From Lachnospiraceae bacterium (lineage in GTDB: Bacteria > Bacillota > Clostridia > Lachnospirales > Lachnospiraceae), in contig CAJTDN010000007.1 of the NCBI GenBank assembly GCA_910574865.1, forward strand, positions 186,001-250,000: a stretch of 64,000 bases of DNA. Direction: 5' to 3'. The notes under the pieces were generated by a model. That model was not told where the DNA came from, did not search any database, and saw nothing but the letters and a program-made list of their open reading frames with translations. The position numbers were made by a program, and so were the translations under genes. Below, one piece after another: positions 61,355 to 64,000 of this stretch (position 1 is the stretch's first letter; the number at the start of each line of letters is the position of its first letter).

Positions 61355-62333
61355 CATCTTCCTCCCGTTTTGTTCCAATCCTCTTGATCCCCACGATGCC
61401 GCGCTCCCTCAATACATCCAATGCCGCCTCCAGCATCCTCGCCTCGTCATGGCCAAACTTGTCCTTGTCAAGCCAGCAAGTGTCCCGCTCCCGTTTAAAC
61501 CAGGTAATCTGCCGTTTGGCAAAATGACGGGTGTCCCGCTTGATGATTTCCACCGCCTCCGAAAGGGAGGTACGGCCATCCAGATAGTCCAGGATTTCCT
61601 TATAGCCAAGTCCCTGCATGGATACCAGCTCCCTCGTATATCCCTTTTCCTTAAGGCCTCTTACTTCCGCGACCAGGCCTTCTTCCACCATCTGTTCGAC
61701 GCGCCGGTCAATCCGCCCATAAACTCTCGCCCGCTCGTCATTTAACACGAAATAGGCAAAATTGTACGGCGAATCTTTCCCGGCTTGTTCCACATTATGC
61801 TCGGACAGCTTTTGTCCCGTGGAATGAAAAAATTCCAACGCGCGGATGACTTTTTTCTGGTTGTTGGCGTGCACCTGCGCGGCATATTCGGGATCCACCA
61901 GGGCAAGTTTTTCATGCAAATACTCCGCCCCCTTTACCTGCCCCTGCCGCCTCAATTCCTCACGATAAGCCCTGTCCCCGCCATCGGCCGCGAAATCCAC
62001 GTCGTAGAGCACCGCCTGGATGTAGAAGCCGGTTCCCCCGACCAGAATCGGGATTTTTTTCCGGGCATAAACCTCCTCCATCGCCTGCCTTGCCATCTTT
62101 TGGAAGCGGACGACGTGGAATTCCTCGTCGGGATCCAGCACGTCAATCAGGTGATGGGTAACGCCACACATCTCCTGCGGCTTGATTTTGGCCGATCCAA
62201 TGTCCATGCCCCGGTAGACCTGCATGGAGTCCGCCGAAACGATTTCCCCGCCAATTGCCTTGGCCAGGTTGATGGAAAACTCCGTCTTGCCGACGGCAGT
62301 CGGCCCGGTCAAAATGACCAATGGTTTTTTCAT
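61344..62333 (-). CDS. miaA: tRNA dimethylallyltransferase MiaA
   Basis: A 329-residue enzyme that adds an isopentenyl group to A37 of tRNAs reading U-starting codons. P-loop LTGPTAVGKTEFSI, then IVSADSMQVYRGMDIGSAK, HHLIDVLDPDEEF and the late RQITWFKRERDTCWLD. The length is normal. It lies 38 nt after mutL, the standard mutL-miaA order. Confidence 0.96.
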   Translation of the reverse strand: MKKPLVILTGPTAVGKTEFSINLAKAIGGEIVSADSMQVYRGMDIGSAKIKPQEMCGVTHHLIDVLDPDEEFHVVRFQKMARQAMEEVYARKKIPILVGGTGFYIQAVLYDVDFAADGGDRAYREELRRQGQVKGAEYLHEKLALVDPEYAAQVHANNQKKVIRALEFFHSTGQKLSEHNVEQAGKDSPYNFAYFVLNDERARVYGRIDRRVEQMVEEGLVAEVRGLKEKGYTRELVSMQGLGYKEILDYLDGRTSLSEAVEIIKRDTRHFAKRQITWFKRERDTCWLDKDKFGHDEARMLEAALDVLRERGIVGIKRIGTKREEDDGI

Positions 62334-62371
62334 GATATGATTCCTCTAGATGATTTTTCCATATGATTTTC

Positions 62372-64000
62372 CTATACAATCCTCTTGAATTTTTTCTCCA
62401 GTTCCCTTTTGGACATGGAAATGATGGTCGGCCTGCCATGCGGGCAATGGTAGGGGTTTTCCAGCGTAAGGAGTTCCCCGATCAAGGCGTCCGCCTCCCG
62501 CGCCGACAACCTGCTGTTGCCTTTGACCGCCGCCTTGCAGGACATGGAGGCAATCTTTTCGTCAATCAGCTCCGGGGACATGTGCGTGGACAGCCCGTCT
62601 GTCAAGGCATCCAGCATTTCCATCAACAACTCTTTTTTCGCGATGTGGAACAAATTGTCCGGAACGGCCCGCACCGCGTATTCCTTTCCCCCGAACGGCT
62701 CGATTTCAAATCCAATGCGCGAGAACGCCTCCATATGCGTCTTTAACGTCTCTTCTTCCTGCATCGTCAGTGTCAGGATAACGGGCGGGCTCACATATTG
62801 CGAGGTGTATTCCCGGTTCTTCATCCCACGCAGGGTCTTTTCATACAAAACCCGCTCATGTGCCGCATGCTGGTCGATGATGTATAGCTGCTCATGGAAC
62901 TCGACCAGCCAGTACGTGTCAAACACCTGACCGACCAGCTTGTATTCCGCCCTCGTCTCCCGTTTTAGGAAATGCTCGTCAAAGAGGTTCAGCTGCTCGG
63001 GCGTGACCGCTTGTCCCTCTGATGCATCTGGTCCCTTGAACGCGTTTTCCCGTCTCTCCAGCTCGTCTTGTTTTGCAAGCGCTGCTGCCTGCCGGATACG
63101 TTCTTCTTGCATGTCGGGCTTGAAAATCTGCCCCGCCCCGGAAGTCTCGGCAGAAGAAACGCGATTATGGTAGGCAAGCACCCGCTCCCGCATTTTCTTG
63201 ATGAAATACTCCTCGTCCCGCTCCTGCCCCTTTCCGGGGACGGACACGTTTTCCACCATGGCCGCATTCGCAAGTCCTCCGACTGCGCCTCCTGATGGAA
63301 TGCCGTCTACCCCGCCGGCTTCATAATTACTTTCTTCCCGTAGCACCAAGTCCGTTCCACAAGGCTTTAAAAGGAACGGGCTCGCGGTTCCAATCTTGGG
63401 GGAGGATGCCTGCAAATTCTTTTCCCGCGCCCTGCCCCCCGGCAAGCCTTTTTCTCGAATATTCGCGGTTTGCCCGACTCCATCCTGCGGCTTCGGGGCC
63501 TCCACCTCTTCAATCAGCTCCGGCATCAAAAGCCGATTATGAATCCCCTCGAACACCACGTCGTACACGTCTTGTTGCCTCTGGAAACGCAATTCCATCT
63601 TGGTCGGGTGCACGTTGATGTCCACGGTGGCCGGATCCACCTGGAAATGCAATACCACGAACGGAAATTTATGCTGCATGGAAAAATCCTTGTAGGCATC
63701 CTCGACGGCCCTTGATATGACGGGACTTTTCACGTAACGCCCGTTTACGAAAAAAGTTTCAAAATTCCGGTTTCCCCGCGTGATGACCGGCCTTCCAATG
63801 AAGCCGCTGATACCGAATCCATATTTTTCAAAATCCATTTCCAGCAGGCTGGCCGTCACTTCCCTGCCATAAATGCTGTAAATGACCTCGTCAAGCCTTC
63901 CACTGCCCGACGTGCACAGCTTTTCCTGCCCGTTGCTGATAAAGCGGAACGCGACGTTTGGATGCGACAAGGCCAGCCGCATCAGCAAGTCTTGTACGTG
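62372..64000 (-). CDS. mutL: DNA mismatch repair protein MutL, partial (N-terminus beyond window)
   Basis: The frame is open to the window edge; 542 codons are visible and the N-terminal ATPase motifs lie outside. Visible parts: HVQDLLMRLALSHPNV, FFVNGRYVKSPVI, VDINVHPTKMELRF, a variable linker (about 150 residues), then the C-terminal endonuclease domain with DQHAAHERVLYE, matching DQHA-X2-E-X4-E, plus SCKAAVK and CPHGRP. It is therefore the nicking type of MutL used in organisms without MutH. The position before miaA is standard. Confidence 0.96.
   Translation of the reverse strand, partial: HVQDLLMRLALSHPNVAFRFISNGQEKLCTSGSGRLDEVIYSIYGREVTASLLEMDFEKYGFGISGFIGRPVITRGNRNFETFFVNGRYVKSPVISRAVEDAYKDFSMQHKFPFVVLHFQVDPATVDINVHPTKMELRFQRQQDVYDVVFEGIHNRLLMPELIEEVEAPKPQDGVGQTANIREKGLPGGRAREKNLQASSPKIGTASPFLLKPCGTDLVLREESNYEAGGVDGIPSGGAVGGLANAAMVENVSVPGKGQERDEEYFIKKMRERVLAYHNRVSSAETSGAGQIFKPDMQEERIRQAAALAKQDELERRENAFKGPDASEGQAVTPEQLNLFDEHFLKRETRAEYKLVGQVFDTYWLVEFHEQLYIIDQHAAHERVLYEKTLRGMKNREYTSQYVSPPVILTLTMQEEETLKTHMEAFSRIGFEIEPFGGKEYAVRAVPDNLFHIAKKELLMEMLDALTDGLSTHMSPELIDEKIASMSCKAAVKGNSRLSAREADALIGELLTLENPYHCPHGRPTIISMSKRELEKKFKRIV

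Noticed and set aside
1-64000. CRISPR arrays, insertion sequences, toxin-antitoxin or defence islands
   Set aside because: No regularly spaced repeats with unique spacers, no transposase motifs and no defence-type gene clusters were recognised.

Overview
The window looks like a contiguous piece of chromosome from a spore-forming, Gram-positive anaerobe of the Clostridia, most like a Lachnospiraceae genome of middling G+C. This rests on gene content and order: GerW/YtfJ, an alpha/beta small acid-soluble spore protein, a YlbJ-type spore membrane protein, the short HisG with HisZ, Prp next to L27, the paired TIGR03960/TIGR03936-type genes beside an RNase E/G protein, and the ylm/sepF and mre/min shape and division clusters. 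No phage, insertion sequence, CRISPR array, rRNA or tRNA gene was recognised. Nearly all of it is housekeeping DNA with tightly packed operons, many of them with 4-nt ATGA stop/start overlaps.

Layout, left to right. 1-3999 (+): the end of an FtsW-type SEDS protein, its partner transpeptidase, two poorly known proteins, GerW and a tiny membrane protein. 4203-4388 (-): L28. 4587-8724 (+): Asp23-family protein, FakA and RecG. 8813-10830 (+): spore DNA protein, RsmD, CoaD and a coiled-coil protein. 10878-11816 (-): YlbJ. 11950-20017 (+): dipeptidase, rRNA/tRNA modification enzymes, YgiQ and RecU. 20097-25656 (+): an incomplete histidine cluster hisZ-hisG-hisD-hisB-hisIE, with a perfect-looking promoter inside the end of recU and repeat-rich gaps. 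26708-37346 (+): the radical-SAM pair with RNase G, aspartokinase, a metal-dependent hydrolase, then rplU-prp-rpmA-obgE-yhbY-nadD-yqeK-rsfS.

37448-40864: divergent lexA and a LysM cell-division-inhibitor-like gene share a control region with up to five LexA-box-like sites. A tyrosine recombinase and a TtcA-like PP-loop enzyme follow. 40981-47013 (-): cytidylate-kinase-like protein, then HlyD-like protein, yggS, sepF, ylmH, lspA and rluD (read right to left). 47079-47285 (+): DUF378 protein. 47342-64000 (-): mutL, miaA, a PLP enzyme, two flavoproteins, radC, mreC, mreD, mrdA (PBP2), minC, minD, minE, rodA, mgsA and a D,D-carboxypeptidase. The right half therefore carries most of the wall-elongation and septum-placement machinery, although no mreB sits beside mreC.

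The observations most worth a second look are: a family of short intergenic hairpins of identical layout (TTAACGA, 4-bp stem, short loop, TTTAGCGA) whose stems differ by compensating changes; an exact 68-bp direct repeat between hisD and hisB; a HisF-like but apparently catalytically dead domain fused to HisIE; the dense LexA-box array; a 14-bp inverted repeat made of twin TTTCATGAAA palindromes before the recombinase; and a large insert in PBP2. I did not find a clearly new multi-gene system.
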